Below are positions 17,008 through 25,087 of a stretch of DNA of 64,000 bases, piece after piece (positions within the stretch are counted from its first letter, which is position 1; each line of letters begins with the position of its first letter). This stretch comes from Streptomyces lincolnensis. Its GTDB lineage: Bacteria > Actinomycetota > Actinomycetes > Streptomycetales > Streptomycetaceae. The notes below the pieces were generated by a model. That model did no database searches, was not told the origin of the DNA, and saw nothing but the letters and a program-made list of their open reading frames with translations. The translations under genes and the position numbers were made by a program. The stretch is from NCBI RefSeq assembly GCF_021173675.1, contig NZ_JAIHON010000011.1, positions 124,001 to 188,000 of the forward strand, written 5' to 3'.

Positions 17008-18147
17008 TCAGCCGATGTAGTCGAAGGCCCTGCGCCAGACCTGCTCGTCGGCATTGTTGTAGCGCTCCATCTGGTCCTCGTTGAGCAGATGCGCGCGGGG
17101 CGAGTCGGCCGGGGGCAGCTGGTACTCCCCCGCCTTGACTCGGCCGATGTCGGTCCGCGCGGCGATGAAGCCCTGCGAGGCGGCGAAGCGCTGCCCTTCT
17201 TTCGACACCGACCAGTTCGCGAAGACTCGCGCGGCCGGACTCTTCAGTCCCTGTTCGGTGAGGCCGAGCGGCGCGGGAGCGCCGGCGACCCCTTCCTCGG
17301 GGACGATGAGCTTGATGGGGGCTCCGGCGGCCTGGGCGGCGAAGGCGTTGTTGAAGCTGAGCGAGGCGATCGATATCTCGCCGCGGGCGAGGGCGTCGAC
17401 CTCGGTCGAGGTCGAGTCGAAGATACGTGCCTGGTTCCGTCCCTGCGCCTGCAGGTAGCCGGCGCCGAACTCGTCGATCTGGAAGTGGGCGAGAGCCTTG
17501 ACGCTGCCGCCGGTGGTGACGGCGACGACGCCGAGTTTCCCCTTGTAGCGGGGGTCGGTGAGGTCCTGCCAGCCGGTGGGCGGGTCGTCGGTGATGACGG
17601 CGGAGTTGTAGCCCATCGCGTTGACGATGTAGTAGCTCGCCCAGTAGCGGTCGCTGGTGAGCGCGGTCCCCTCCGGCAGTCGGCCGTGGAAGGGCGTGCG
17701 ATACGGGACGTACACACCGGCCTTGGCGAACTGGCGGGCCACGAGCGGGTCGGTGATGCGGATGGCTCCGGCTTTGAGCCTGCCCGCCCCCTGTTCCGAC
17801 AGTGCGCGTTCGGCGAGCTTGTTCGTGGGGAGCCGGGTGAGCTGGACCTTGATGCCGGTGTCCGTCTCGAACCGGGCGACGGTGAGTTCCTCCGCCTCCT
17901 GCCCGGTGCCGGAGTAGAGGACGACGGTGTCCCTCTTCGCGGCCTGGTACAGCTTCCGGCCGGCGATCAGCTCCCCGTCGATGCGCAGCCCGTCGGATGT
18001 GTCGATCTCCGGCTTCGCGAGCAGATCCGCGGCCGTCCGTGCCTTGGTGTCCTCTAGGTCGCCGCAGGCGCCGACCGTGACGAACAAACCGGCCCCCAGC
18101 GCGGCGAGGAGTCCACGCCTGTTCAGGTGTCGTACGGTCTCAGGCAC
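17008..18147 (-). CDS. ABC transporter substrate-binding lipoprotein (family 1, Fe/organic-anion type)
   Basis: A 379-residue extracellular binding protein. It has a twin-Arg-like NRRGLLAALGAG start and a lipobox VGAC with the lipid Cys at C28. The body shows RDTVVLYSGTGQEAEELTVARFETDTGIKVQLTRLPTNKL, the opening of the FbpA/AfuA-like family, which also includes 2-aminoethylphosphonate, thiamine and organic-anion binders. GTG at 18147 overlaps the permease stop by 8 bases. The partner permease and ATPase lie upstream in the same operon. Context in a catabolic island points to import of the growth substrate rather than iron; that is inference. Confidence 0.86.
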   Translation of the reverse strand: MPETVRHLNRRGLLAALGAGLFVTVGACGDLEDTKARTAADLLAKPEIDTSDGLRIDGELIAGRKLYQAAKRDTVVLYSGTGQEAEELTVARFETDTGIKVQLTRLPTNKLAERALSEQGAGRLKAGAIRITDPLVARQFAKAGVYVPYRTPFHGRLPEGTALTSDRYWASYYIVNAMGYNSAVITDDPPTGWQDLTDPRYKGKLGVVAVTTGGSVKALAHFQIDEFGAGYLQAQGRNQARIFDSTSTEVDALARGEISIASLSFNNAFAAQAAGAPIKLIVPEEGVAGAPAPLGLTEQGLKSPAARVFANWSVSKEGQRFAASQGFIAARTDIGRVKAGEYQLPPADSPRAHLLNEDQMERYNNADEQVWRRAFDYIG

Positions 18148-19912
18148 CGTGGACCCCCTTCTTCGCGCCGAGGCGACGCGGCAGGTAGCTCAGGACGAAC
18201 ATGATCAGGCAGTAGACGAGCGCGGTCGCCGATGCCTCGCGCAGCGCTCCGCCGTTCTCGAACTGGTCGTATATGGCGATGGAGAGGGTCTCGGTGTCGG
18301 TGGTGTAGAGGAAGAGCGGGACGGTCAGCTCGCGCATGCTGAGCATGAGCAGTAGCAGAAACGTCGAGGAGACGGCGACGCGCAGCAGTGGCAGCGTGAC
18401 GAAGGAGATCGCTCGCAGGCGGCGGGCGCCGAGCATCACGGCGCTGTCCTCCAGGTCGCGGTCGGTGGACTGGATGGCGGACGCGATCCCGCGGAAGCCC
18501 TGGGGCATCTGCACGGCCACGAAGCCGATGATCAGCACCCACAGGGTCCCGTACACCGGCACCGGCATGACCAGCCACGTCCACAGCAGGCCGATACCGA
18601 GTACGACCGCCGGAATGGCGAGCGGGACCATGGACACGGTCTCCAGGGCTCCGCGTGCGACGGCCTTGGTGCGGTAGACGACGTAGCCGGCGAGGAAGGC
18701 CAGGACCGTTCCGCCGAGGGCGGCGAACAGCGACACGAGGACGCTGTTGCTCGCGGTCTTGACGAAGACGTCGGAGGTGACCGCCGTGACGAACGAGGTG
18801 ATGTTCAGGGCGCCCGGCTCGGTGAGGCTGCCGAAGGAACTCATGTACGGCGAGGTGCGGATGGCCGAGAGGAGGAGCCCGAGCAGCGGGGCGACGATGG
18901 AGAGGACGAAGTAGATCAAGGCCGCCAGCAGCGCCGGGGTCCGCAGTCGGCCCAGACGCAGGGTGCGGGGCTTGACGCCCTTGCCCGAGACGGTCGTGAA
19001 GGACCGCTTGGCGAGAACGCGGCGCTGCACGAGGGTGACGGACACGACGACGGCGACCAGCACGACGGCCACGGCCGCCGCCTCGTTGCCGCGCGAGGGC
19101 GTGGCGTTCATCAACGTGTAGACGAACGTCGGCAGGGTGTTGATGCCGCCCGGTGAGGCCAGGACCTGGGAGACCGCGAAGTTCTCGAAGATCAGGACGA
19201 AGATCAGCAGACCGGAGCCGAGGATGGCGGGCAGTGCCAGAGGCAGCGTGACCGCGCGGATTGTCCGCCACGTCGAGCCGCCGTGGGTGCTGGCCGCATC
19301 CTCCAGGTCGGGGTTCATCATCGACATCGCGCTGTGCATCATGAGGAACGCGTACGGGGCGTAGTACATGGCCATGACCATGACGACGCCGGGCACGGAG
19401 TAGATGTTGACGGGCCCGGCCATGCCGAGGTCGCGGAAGCCGGTGTTGATCAGCCCGGCGCCGGGGCTGCCGAGGATCGCCCAGGCCAGGGCTCCGACGT
19501 AGGACGGCAGGAAGAGCGGCATGAGCCCGATGAGGAAAACGAAGCCCTTGCACCGGATGTCGGTACGGGCCGTCACGAACGCCAGGAAGCCACCGATGAC
19601 CAGGGCGGACACGGTCGCGCAGACCGCGATGAGGAGCGAGTTGCCCGCCGCCGCGAGGACCCCGGCCTCGGCCAGCACACGGAAGTTGTCCAGGGTGAGG
19701 TCGAGGCCGATGGAGCCGGGCCGGGGAACCTCCTCGCTGAACGCGGCGAGCACGATGAACCCCGCCGGGACCAGGACGAGGAAGCCGACGACGGCCAGGA
19801 GCGGCAACCCGACCAGTCTGGTCCACCGCCCCGGGCCGCGCCGGAAGGGACGCGTCGTTCGGCGCTGCGGCTCGGCGGCGGACGCCTCGGGCTTCATGAG
19901 AGTCGTGCTCAT
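18140..19912 (-). CDS. ABC transporter double permease (FbpB-type, two fused permease domains)
   Basis: The 590-residue membrane protein has about 12 hydrophobic segments in two similar halves, each with an EAA-type loop: MNPDLEDAASTHGGSTWRTIRAVTLPL in the first half and TDRDLEDSAVMLGARRLRAISFVTLPLL in the second. This fused arrangement is typical of FbpB-like importers. ATG at 19912 overlaps the ATPase stop (ATGA); the longer open frame is a shadow of the ATPase gene. It forms the channel for the binding protein encoded downstream and is energised by the ATPase encoded upstream. Confidence 0.88.
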   Translation of the reverse strand: MSTTLMKPEASAAEPQRRTTRPFRRGPGRWTRLVGLPLLAVVGFLVLVPAGFIVLAAFSEEVPRPGSIGLDLTLDNFRVLAEAGVLAAAGNSLLIAVCATVSALVIGGFLAFVTARTDIRCKGFVFLIGLMPLFLPSYVGALAWAILGSPGAGLINTGFRDLGMAGPVNIYSVPGVVMVMAMYYAPYAFLMMHSAMSMMNPDLEDAASTHGGSTWRTIRAVTLPLALPAILGSGLLIFVLIFENFAVSQVLASPGGINTLPTFVYTLMNATPSRGNEAAAVAVVLVAVVVSVTLVQRRVLAKRSFTTVSGKGVKPRTLRLGRLRTPALLAALIYFVLSIVAPLLGLLLSAIRTSPYMSSFGSLTEPGALNITSFVTAVTSDVFVKTASNSVLVSLFAALGGTVLAFLAGYVVYRTKAVARGALETVSMVPLAIPAVVLGIGLLWTWLVMPVPVYGTLWVLIIGFVAVQMPQGFRGIASAIQSTDRDLEDSAVMLGARRLRAISFVTLPLLRVAVSSTFLLLLMLSMRELTVPLFLYTTDTETLSIAIYDQFENGGALREASATALVYCLIMFVLSYLPRRLGAKKGVHGA

Positions 19913-21042
19913 GCGGCCACCTCCGCCACGGCAGGCTCTGGCACGGTTGCGGGCAGCACCATCACGTTCCCGGCGGGGACACTGACGGTTACCCGGGCAC
20001 CGTGGTCGAGTCGGCCGGCCACCGGCGGCGCACAGACGGCTTCCAGGCCGAGCCCGGCGTCGGTGGTGATCTTGCACCGGATGGACGAACCCTGGAAGAC
20101 GGCGACGTCGACGGTGCCTTCGAAGGAGTTATCGGCATCGTGGGCGGCGGCCGGAGAGGGGTGGCCTGTACCGATGAGGTGGACCCGGACGTCCTCGGGG
20201 CGGATGCACACGCTGGCCGACCGGCTCGGCATGTCGTCCGCGGTGCGCAGCGACAAGCCGCGTCCGACGAGTTCGGCAACCCTCGCCGATGCTCCCCGCT
20301 TGGCCTCGAAGACGTTCGTCACGCCGAGGAAGGCCGCGATGGACGCGCTGGCGGGGCGCCTGTAGATCTCCTCCGGGGTGCCCAGCTGGGTGATACGGCC
20401 TTCCTGCATGATGGCGATCCGGTCAGCCAGGGCGAGCGCTTCTTGCTGGTCGTGCGTCACATACATGCTGGTCAGGCCCTGCTCGACCTGGATGCGGCGG
20501 AGTTCGACGCGCAGGTCGTCACGGAGGCGGGCGTCCAGGTTCGACAGGGGCTCGTCCAGCAGTAGCACACTGGGCGACATCGCCATCGAACGGGCCAGCG
20601 CGACGCGCTGCATCTGCCCGCCGCTGAGCATGCTCGCGCCCCGGTCGGCGAGGTGGGCCAGGCCGACGGTGTCCAGCACCTGAAGGACTGTGCGGCGCCG
20701 GTCGCCCTTGGCGACACCTTTCATCTGCAGCGGGAACTCCACGTTCTCCAGCACCGTCTTGTGCGGCCACACCGCGTAGGACTGGAAGACCATGCCGACG
20801 TTGCGCCGGAAGGCGGGCAGCGCCGTGCCGTGTACTGCGTCGAAGACGGTGGTGTCGCCGATCGAGATCGTCCCCTGGGTGGGTGTCTCCAGCCCCGCGA
20901 TGCACCGCATGGTGCTGGACTTCCCACAGCCGGACTGCCCCAGCAGGACCACCGACTCCCCGTCCTCGATGGTGAGGTCGAGATTCCTGATGGCGACGAA
21001 GTCGCCGTAGGCGAGTTCGAGGCCGCGCACGTCAACCTTCAT
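19909..21042 (-). CDS. ABC transporter ATP-binding protein (FbpC/PotA type)
   Basis: A 377-residue ATPase with Walker A GQSGCGKSS (residues about 35-43), Q-loop MVFQSYAVWPHKTV, signature LSGGQMQRVALARS, Walker B VLLLDEP and the switch His in VTHDQQEA. After residue 240 comes a TOBE-type tail (ASVCIRPEDVRVHL) typical of ATPases serving family-1 binding proteins. It overlaps the permease start. It lies 33 bp after the MmgE/PrpD gene, so the transporter is probably co-transcribed with that enzyme from the operator at 22602. Confidence 0.9.
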   Translation of the reverse strand: MKVDVRGLELAYGDFVAIRNLDLTIEDGESVVLLGQSGCGKSSTMRCIAGLETPTQGTISIGDTTVFDAVHGTALPAFRRNVGMVFQSYAVWPHKTVLENVEFPLQMKGVAKGDRRRTVLQVLDTVGLAHLADRGASMLSGGQMQRVALARSMAMSPSVLLLDEPLSNLDARLRDDLRVELRRIQVEQGLTSMYVTHDQQEALALADRIAIMQEGRITQLGTPEEIYRRPASASIAAFLGVTNVFEAKRGASARVAELVGRGLSLRTADDMPSRSASVCIRPEDVRVHLIGTGHPSPAAAHDADNSFEGTVDVAVFQGSSIRCKITTDAGLGLEAVCAPPVAGRLDHGARVTVSVPAGNVMVLPATVPEPAVAEVAA

Positions 21043-21075
21043 GGTGGGATCCTCCCTTCGTTGCGGTCGGTCTGG

Positions 21076-22500
21076 TCAGACGGGAACGGCGTTCCCGCGC
21101 TCATGCGCGGCACGGACGGGGCAGCCGGAGCGGACGGCCTCGTCGAGTTCGTCGAGGAAGTCCAGAGACCGCAGGCCCCAGGCGGCGGCGATGAGCGCCT
21201 CGGCCCGCGCCGCGCCGACGACAGGGACGACGAGACCGCGGACCTTGTCCTCTAGCGCGGCGTCGGAGAGCGGGTTGGCGGGCTCGCCGTAGGGGTGCTG
21301 GACGCGGTGGTTCAGCCGTGTCCGGTCACGCAGCACGACCGTCACGTCCGCCGGCCGGCCGGCCGTCGGGTAGGCGGCGTCGGCGGCCTCGTCCAGCTCG
21401 ACGACGACCTTGTCGGCCAGTGCCCGCACCCGGGCGTCGGTGCGCGCCTCCTCGCGGAAGTCGGTGAGCGTGACAGTGCCGCGCACCAGTGCCGTCGCCA
21501 CCGTGTAGGGGAGGCTGAGCTGTGCCTGGAGCACGGTGTCCAGGGTCTTCCCGGCATGCCCGGTGGCGATCTTGAACGTTCCGACGTGGACCTCCTCGAC
21601 CTGCTCCGGGTCGATGGTGTGCGCCTTGCCGAGCGCGAGCACCGCGTCGATCGCGCCGTGCAGGTGGCGGCAGCAGGGGTACGGCTTGACATACGTGCCG
21701 AGGAGCACCCACCGCTCGCCGAGTCCGTCCCGGACCGTCTCGGCGTGCCAGTCACGGCCCTCCGTGCCGGCGTACGCGGCGAAGTAGCCGTCCTTGCCCT
21801 CCAGTGCGGTGGTCGGACCGGTGAGCCCGGCCTGCGCGAGGTCGGCGGCGGCTATCCCGTCCCGGGCGGCCTTGCCCGGGTGGAGCCGTTTGACCTCGGC
21901 GGAGCCGCTGAGGAACTCGAAGAGGCCACCGGCGTGGGAGGCCGCGATGCCGAGCGCGTTGGCGGTGGTCTCGGCATCCAGCTCCAGCAGGACACTCACC
22001 GCCGCGGCGGCTCCCAGCACGCCCGCGAGGGGGGTGTTGTGGAAGTGGTTGTTGCGCGTGGCCGGGTGTCCGGCCGCCGCGATCCGGCAGGCCAGCTCCA
22101 TCCCCACGGCCGCCGCGACGGTGACGCGCTCCACGCCGATCCCGCGCTCCTGCGCCACGGCGAAGACGGCCGGCAGAACGACCGACGTGGGGTGCATGCT
22201 GCCCGGGGTGTACCCCTCGTCGGCCTCAATGCCGTGCCCGTTGGTCCCGTTGACCAGCGCTGCCCCCAGCGCGGACATCCGTCCGTGGCCGATCGCGGTG
22301 GCCGCGTCGCCGGGATACATCCGCCCCACGTGTTCGGCGACCGCCGCCGAGACCGGGCCCACCGAACTCGCGACGACCCCGGCCAGGTGATCCAGGGTCA
22401 TCCGCCGCACATGCCGGTCGAGTTCCGCCGGCAGCGCGACGCGCCGCTGCCCGGCGACCCATTCCGCGACATCCCGGGTGAGTCGTTCCTGTTTGGACAT
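21076..22500 (-). CDS. MmgE/PrpD family protein (2-methylcitrate dehydratase-like)
   Basis: This 474-residue protein belongs to the MmgE/PrpD fold, which covers dehydratases and isomerases of tricarboxylates and related acids. Typical stretches are MTLDHLAGVVASS, ALVNGTNGHGIEADEGYTPG, HPTSVVLPAVFAVAQE, HAGGLFEFLSGSAEVKRLHPG and VKPYPCCRHLHGAIDAVLAL. There is no citrate synthase or acyl-CoA carboxylase partner nearby, so it is not a standard methylcitrate-cycle gene and may act on another dicarboxylate or tricarboxylate. It is the first gene of the run containing the transporter, ACAD and FadB-like genes, and is divergent from the GntR gene across operator copy 2. Confidence 0.87.
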   Translation of the reverse strand: MSKQERLTRDVAEWVAGQRRVALPAELDRHVRRMTLDHLAGVVASSVGPVSAAVAEHVGRMYPGDAATAIGHGRMSALGAALVNGTNGHGIEADEGYTPGSMHPTSVVLPAVFAVAQERGIGVERVTVAAAVGMELACRIAAAGHPATRNNHFHNTPLAGVLGAAAAVSVLLELDAETTANALGIAASHAGGLFEFLSGSAEVKRLHPGKAARDGIAAADLAQAGLTGPTTALEGKDGYFAAYAGTEGRDWHAETVRDGLGERWVLLGTYVKPYPCCRHLHGAIDAVLALGKAHTIDPEQVEEVHVGTFKIATGHAGKTLDTVLQAQLSLPYTVATALVRGTVTLTDFREEARTDARVRALADKVVVELDEAADAAYPTAGRPADVTVVLRDRTRLNHRVQHPYGEPANPLSDAALEDKVRGLVVPVVGAARAEALIAAAWGLRSLDFLDELDEAVRSGCPVRAAHERGNAVPV

Positions 22501-22601
22501 GCCAGTCTCCCGACTTCCGAAGCTCTCGACGCTGAGAGAGGGGCGCAGATGAACGCCTGTGGCGTGACCTGTGCCACTTCCACGCTCCCGCGGTGACGGA
22601 G

Positions 22602-22628
22602 ATTACATAGTCTATAGAGTGCTGTCTA
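22602..22628. promoter_or_regulatory. Candidate GntR operator, copy 2
   Basis: The 27-bp element reads ATTACATAGTCTATAGAGTG then CTGTCTA and differs from the copy at 12668 by one base. The AGTCTA|TAGAGT near-palindrome is at 22609-22620. It lies 102 bp before the MmgE/PrpD start and 174 bp before the gntR start, between the divergent genes. It is a likely site for autoregulation and control of the large minus-strand operon. Confidence 0.7.
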
Positions 22629-22801
22629 GAGGATCGGCGGCTGAGATCACACCCCAGGAGTGGCCGAACACTGCCGAGCCGAGAGGAGCCGAAAGGCAGC
22701 AAAACCCTTCAGCGCACCCGCTCTCTTCTCTGCACGCTGTACATTATTGAGTCCTGCATCCAGAGCGCCGGCAGCGATCGGCCCTGAGCCCGAGGAGCTC
22801 G

Positions 22802-23488
22802 ATGAGCCAGGAAGGCAGCGGTTCCGCCCCACCCGTGAGCAGGACCGCCTATGTCGCGGACCGCATCCGGGACGACGTCGCGAAGGGCGTGATCCGCCCC
22901 GGCGAACTCATCAAGCAGACCGTGCTGGCCAAGCGTTACGGCGTCAGCCCGACACCCGTGCGCGAAGCCCTGCGCATGCTTGAGGCCGACGGCGTGATCA
23001 TCTACTCCCCGCACAAGGGCGCCTCCGTCCGCCAGCTCTCCCCCGACGCGGCCCGCGACCTCTACCGCCTGCGCGCGGCGGCCGAACAGACCGCGGCTGT
23101 CATGGCCGTCGAGCGCATGACACCGGCCGGCCTGGAACTGCTGAAGGAACGGCACGCCCGGCTCACCGAGGCGCAGCAGAGCGGCCGGGCGACGGCCGCG
23201 GAGCTCTCCGTCCTCAACCGGGAGTTCCATTTCGCCCTCTATCGACAGTCCTCCCCGCTCGTCGCCGAGTACATCGAAACCCTCTGGGTGCGCTTCACCC
23301 CAGCGGCCACGATCTGGACCGCCGAGCACGCCGCCGCGCTCCGCCACGATCACGACCTCATTCTCCAGGCCGTACTCCAGGGTGACGCGGAGAACGCAGG
23401 CGCCCTGACGGCGGCGCACATCCAGCGGGCCGCAGCGATCCGCGAACACGAACCGGATCTCCGGGCGGCGGGGAGCGACAAGCGGTAG
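22802..23488 (+). CDS. GntR-family transcriptional regulator with FCD effector domain
   Basis: The 228-residue regulator has an N-terminal winged helix (residues about 14-80) with the recognition region LAKRYGVSPTPVREALRMLEADGVI. An all-helical FCD domain follows (about 90-215), containing REFHFALYRQSS and the His-rich HAAALRHDHDLILQAVLQGD, which usually binds a metal and an organic acid. ATG at 22802 is preceded by GAGGAGCTCG. Its location at the end of the island, divergent from the PrpD-transporter-beta-oxidation operon, makes it the obvious local regulator. The effector is probably the substrate acid or its CoA derivative. Confidence 0.9.
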   Translation: MSQEGSGSAPPVSRTAYVADRIRDDVAKGVIRPGELIKQTVLAKRYGVSPTPVREALRMLEADGVIIYSPHKGASVRQLSPDAARDLYRLRAAAEQTAAVMAVERMTPAGLELLKERHARLTEAQQSGRATAAELSVLNREFHFALYRQSSPLVAEYIETLWVRFTPAATIWTAEHAAALRHDHDLILQAVLQGDAENAGALTAAHIQRAAAIREHEPDLRAAGSDKR

Positions 23489-24022
23489 GAGGCCGGCACC
23501 GCCGACGCACTCGCGGGCCGCGTCCGCACCCGGCGACGATGGCCCCGTCGACCAGTACGGGATGGTCTGCCATGGCGATCGGGAGAGCGACGGCACCGTC
23601 CGGGCCGATACCCACCGGCACGAGCACCTGAGGCGCGTGACGTTCCACGACAGGCGCCGGTTCACCTCATCGATCTGCCCGGTGAGCCGCACCATGCGCT
23701 GATCCGGCAGACTCAAGCCTTGGCAGCGGAGTCCTCGGCGAGTGGGGACACCCTGGCGCTCCGCACCGGACCGTCGCCAGTCTTGGCGCGGCCCGTGAGT
23801 GCGGGATGGTTCCCGGTGGGGCTTCGTATCACCGCCGCCCTCACAGGCCCCCTCACCCGCCTGTCACCAACTACGTCGACTCTCCCGGAACGACAGCTCT
23901 GACCTGGTGTTACGCGCCTACGCTGGACTGCCGTGGACACCGGACCAAGATCCGGACCAGGTGCGGACCGACTCGGCTCAGCAGCAGACGATTCCGCCCA
24001 TTGCCACAGGTCAAAGGGGACG
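23489..24022. other. Intergenic region with a possible decayed gene fragment
   Basis: No intact gene. On the minus strand between about 23520 and 23716, two frames look coding-like in succession. VRLTGQIDEVNRRL is in one frame, then ERHAPQVLVPVGIGPDGAV and PIAMADHPVLVDGAIVAG continue in another. This pattern fits a frameshifted remnant, but I do not recognise the family. The rest is featureless. Confidence 0.35.
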
Positions 24023-24136
24023 GTGAGCGTGTACCACCAGCAGACGAAGAACCTTCTGGTGTCGTACTCGCCGAAGAAGCTCGGCTTCTTCTGGGAACGC
24101 CGGCAGGAGGCGCCTGCACTGGGCTGTTACCCGTGA
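24023..24136 (+). CDS. Candidate 37-residue small ORF
   Basis: GTG at 24023 is preceded by AAAGGGG (4-base spacing) and opens a short frame beginning MSVYHQQTKNLLVSYSPKK and ending ALGCYP. The composition (aromatic, Lys, few Ala/Gly) is unlike random high-GC frames. Two perfect inverted repeats fall inside or across its end: an AAGAAGC/GCTTCTT hairpin at 24074-24090, and the larger one at 24104-24147 that spans the stop. It could be a real peptide, a leader, or just a structured RNA read as protein. I know no family for it. Confidence 0.3.
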   Translation: MSVYHQQTKNLLVSYSPKKLGFFWERRQEAPALGCYP

Positions 24137-24147
24137 GGCGCCTCCTG
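24104..24147. repeat. 12-bp perfect inverted repeat
   Basis: CAGGAGGCGCCT (24104-24115) and AGGCGCCTCCTG (24136-24147) pair perfectly around a 20-base loop that includes the stop codon of the small ORF. On the minus strand it lies about 100 bp beyond the end of the BtuD-like gene and might help end that transcript; no T-run follows. A smaller 7-bp hairpin precedes it at 24074-24090. Confidence 0.5.
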
Positions 24148-24244
24148 TTCGCCCCACTTCGAGCAGCCCTTCCGGGACAAGGCCCTCAGCCCGGTCGAGC
24201 CCCCTCGTCGTGATGTGTGCTGCGTGCCCGCTCCTTCAGGTCTC

Positions 24245-25087
24245 TCAGGGCTTTGTCCGGGCATCGCTCGTCGCGCTCCTCTCCAAGGGCCCCGCGCTCC
24301 CCTTGGGGGGAAACGCGTCCCGGGCGGCCGGGCGCAGGAAGCGGATCACGGGGTGGCCGGGCTCGTGGGTGACCTCGGCGCGGACGCCGTAGACACGCTC
24401 GATCAGGGCGGGGCTCAGGACGTCGGCCGGGGCGCCTTCGGTGACGGCGCGGCCGTCGCGCAGGATGAGCAGGCGGTCGCAGTACATCGCGGCGAGGTTG
24501 AGGTCGTGCAGGGCGATCACGGTGGTGACGGGCAGGCCGGCGATCAGCTCCAGGAGGTCGAGCTGGTGCTGGATGTCGAGGTGGTTGGTGGGTTCGTCGA
24601 GGAGGAGTTCGCGGGGCTCCTGGGCGAGCGCGCGGGCGATCTGGGTGCGCTGGCGTTCGCCGCCGGAGAGGGTGTGCCAGGACTGTCCGGCCCGGTCGGT
24701 CAGGCCGGTGCGCCGCAGGGCCTCGGCGACGGCTTCCGCGTCGGCCGCCGTGGGCGCTGTCCAGGCGCGACGGTGCGGGATACGGCCGAGGGCGACGACG
24801 TCCCGGACGGTCAGTTCGGTCTGGGTGTCGGTGTGCTGTGCGACGGTGGCGATCCGGCGGGCGGTGGCGCGGCGGCCGACCTCGGTGAGCGAGCGACCGT
24901 CCAGGGACACGACTCCGGCGGTGGGGGCGAGGACCCCGGCCAGCAGCCTCAACAGCGTCGACTTTCCCGAGCCGTTGGGGCCCAGCAGGCCGACGGTCTC
25001 GCCGGGCCGCAGGGTGAGGGTGACATCGTCGACGACGACCTTGTCGCCGATGCGCCGGACGACGCGGTCCGCACGCAGGCTGGTCAT
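24245..25087 (-). CDS. ABC transporter ATP-binding protein (BtuD/FepC type)
   Basis: A 280-residue ATPase of the metal-chelate importer class: Walker A GPNGSGKS, Q-loop region TVAQHT, signature LSGGERQRTQIARAL, Walker B ELLLDEPTNHLD and switch His IALHDLNLAA. ATG at 25087 overlaps the permease stop. It is the third gene of a three-gene importer behind a cobalamin riboswitch, so corrinoid (or cobalt-chelate) uptake is the best guess. Close relatives exist among siderophore and proposed F420-0 importers, so sequence alone does not fix the ligand. Confidence 0.87.
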   Translation of the reverse strand: MTSLRADRVVRRIGDKVVVDDVTLTLRPGETVGLLGPNGSGKSTLLRLLAGVLAPTAGVVSLDGRSLTEVGRRATARRIATVAQHTDTQTELTVRDVVALGRIPHRRAWTAPTAADAEAVAEALRRTGLTDRAGQSWHTLSGGERQRTQIARALAQEPRELLLDEPTNHLDIQHQLDLLELIAGLPVTTVIALHDLNLAAMYCDRLLILRDGRAVTEGAPADVLSPALIERVYGVRAEVTHEPGHPVIRFLRPAARDAFPPKGSAGPLERSATSDARTKP

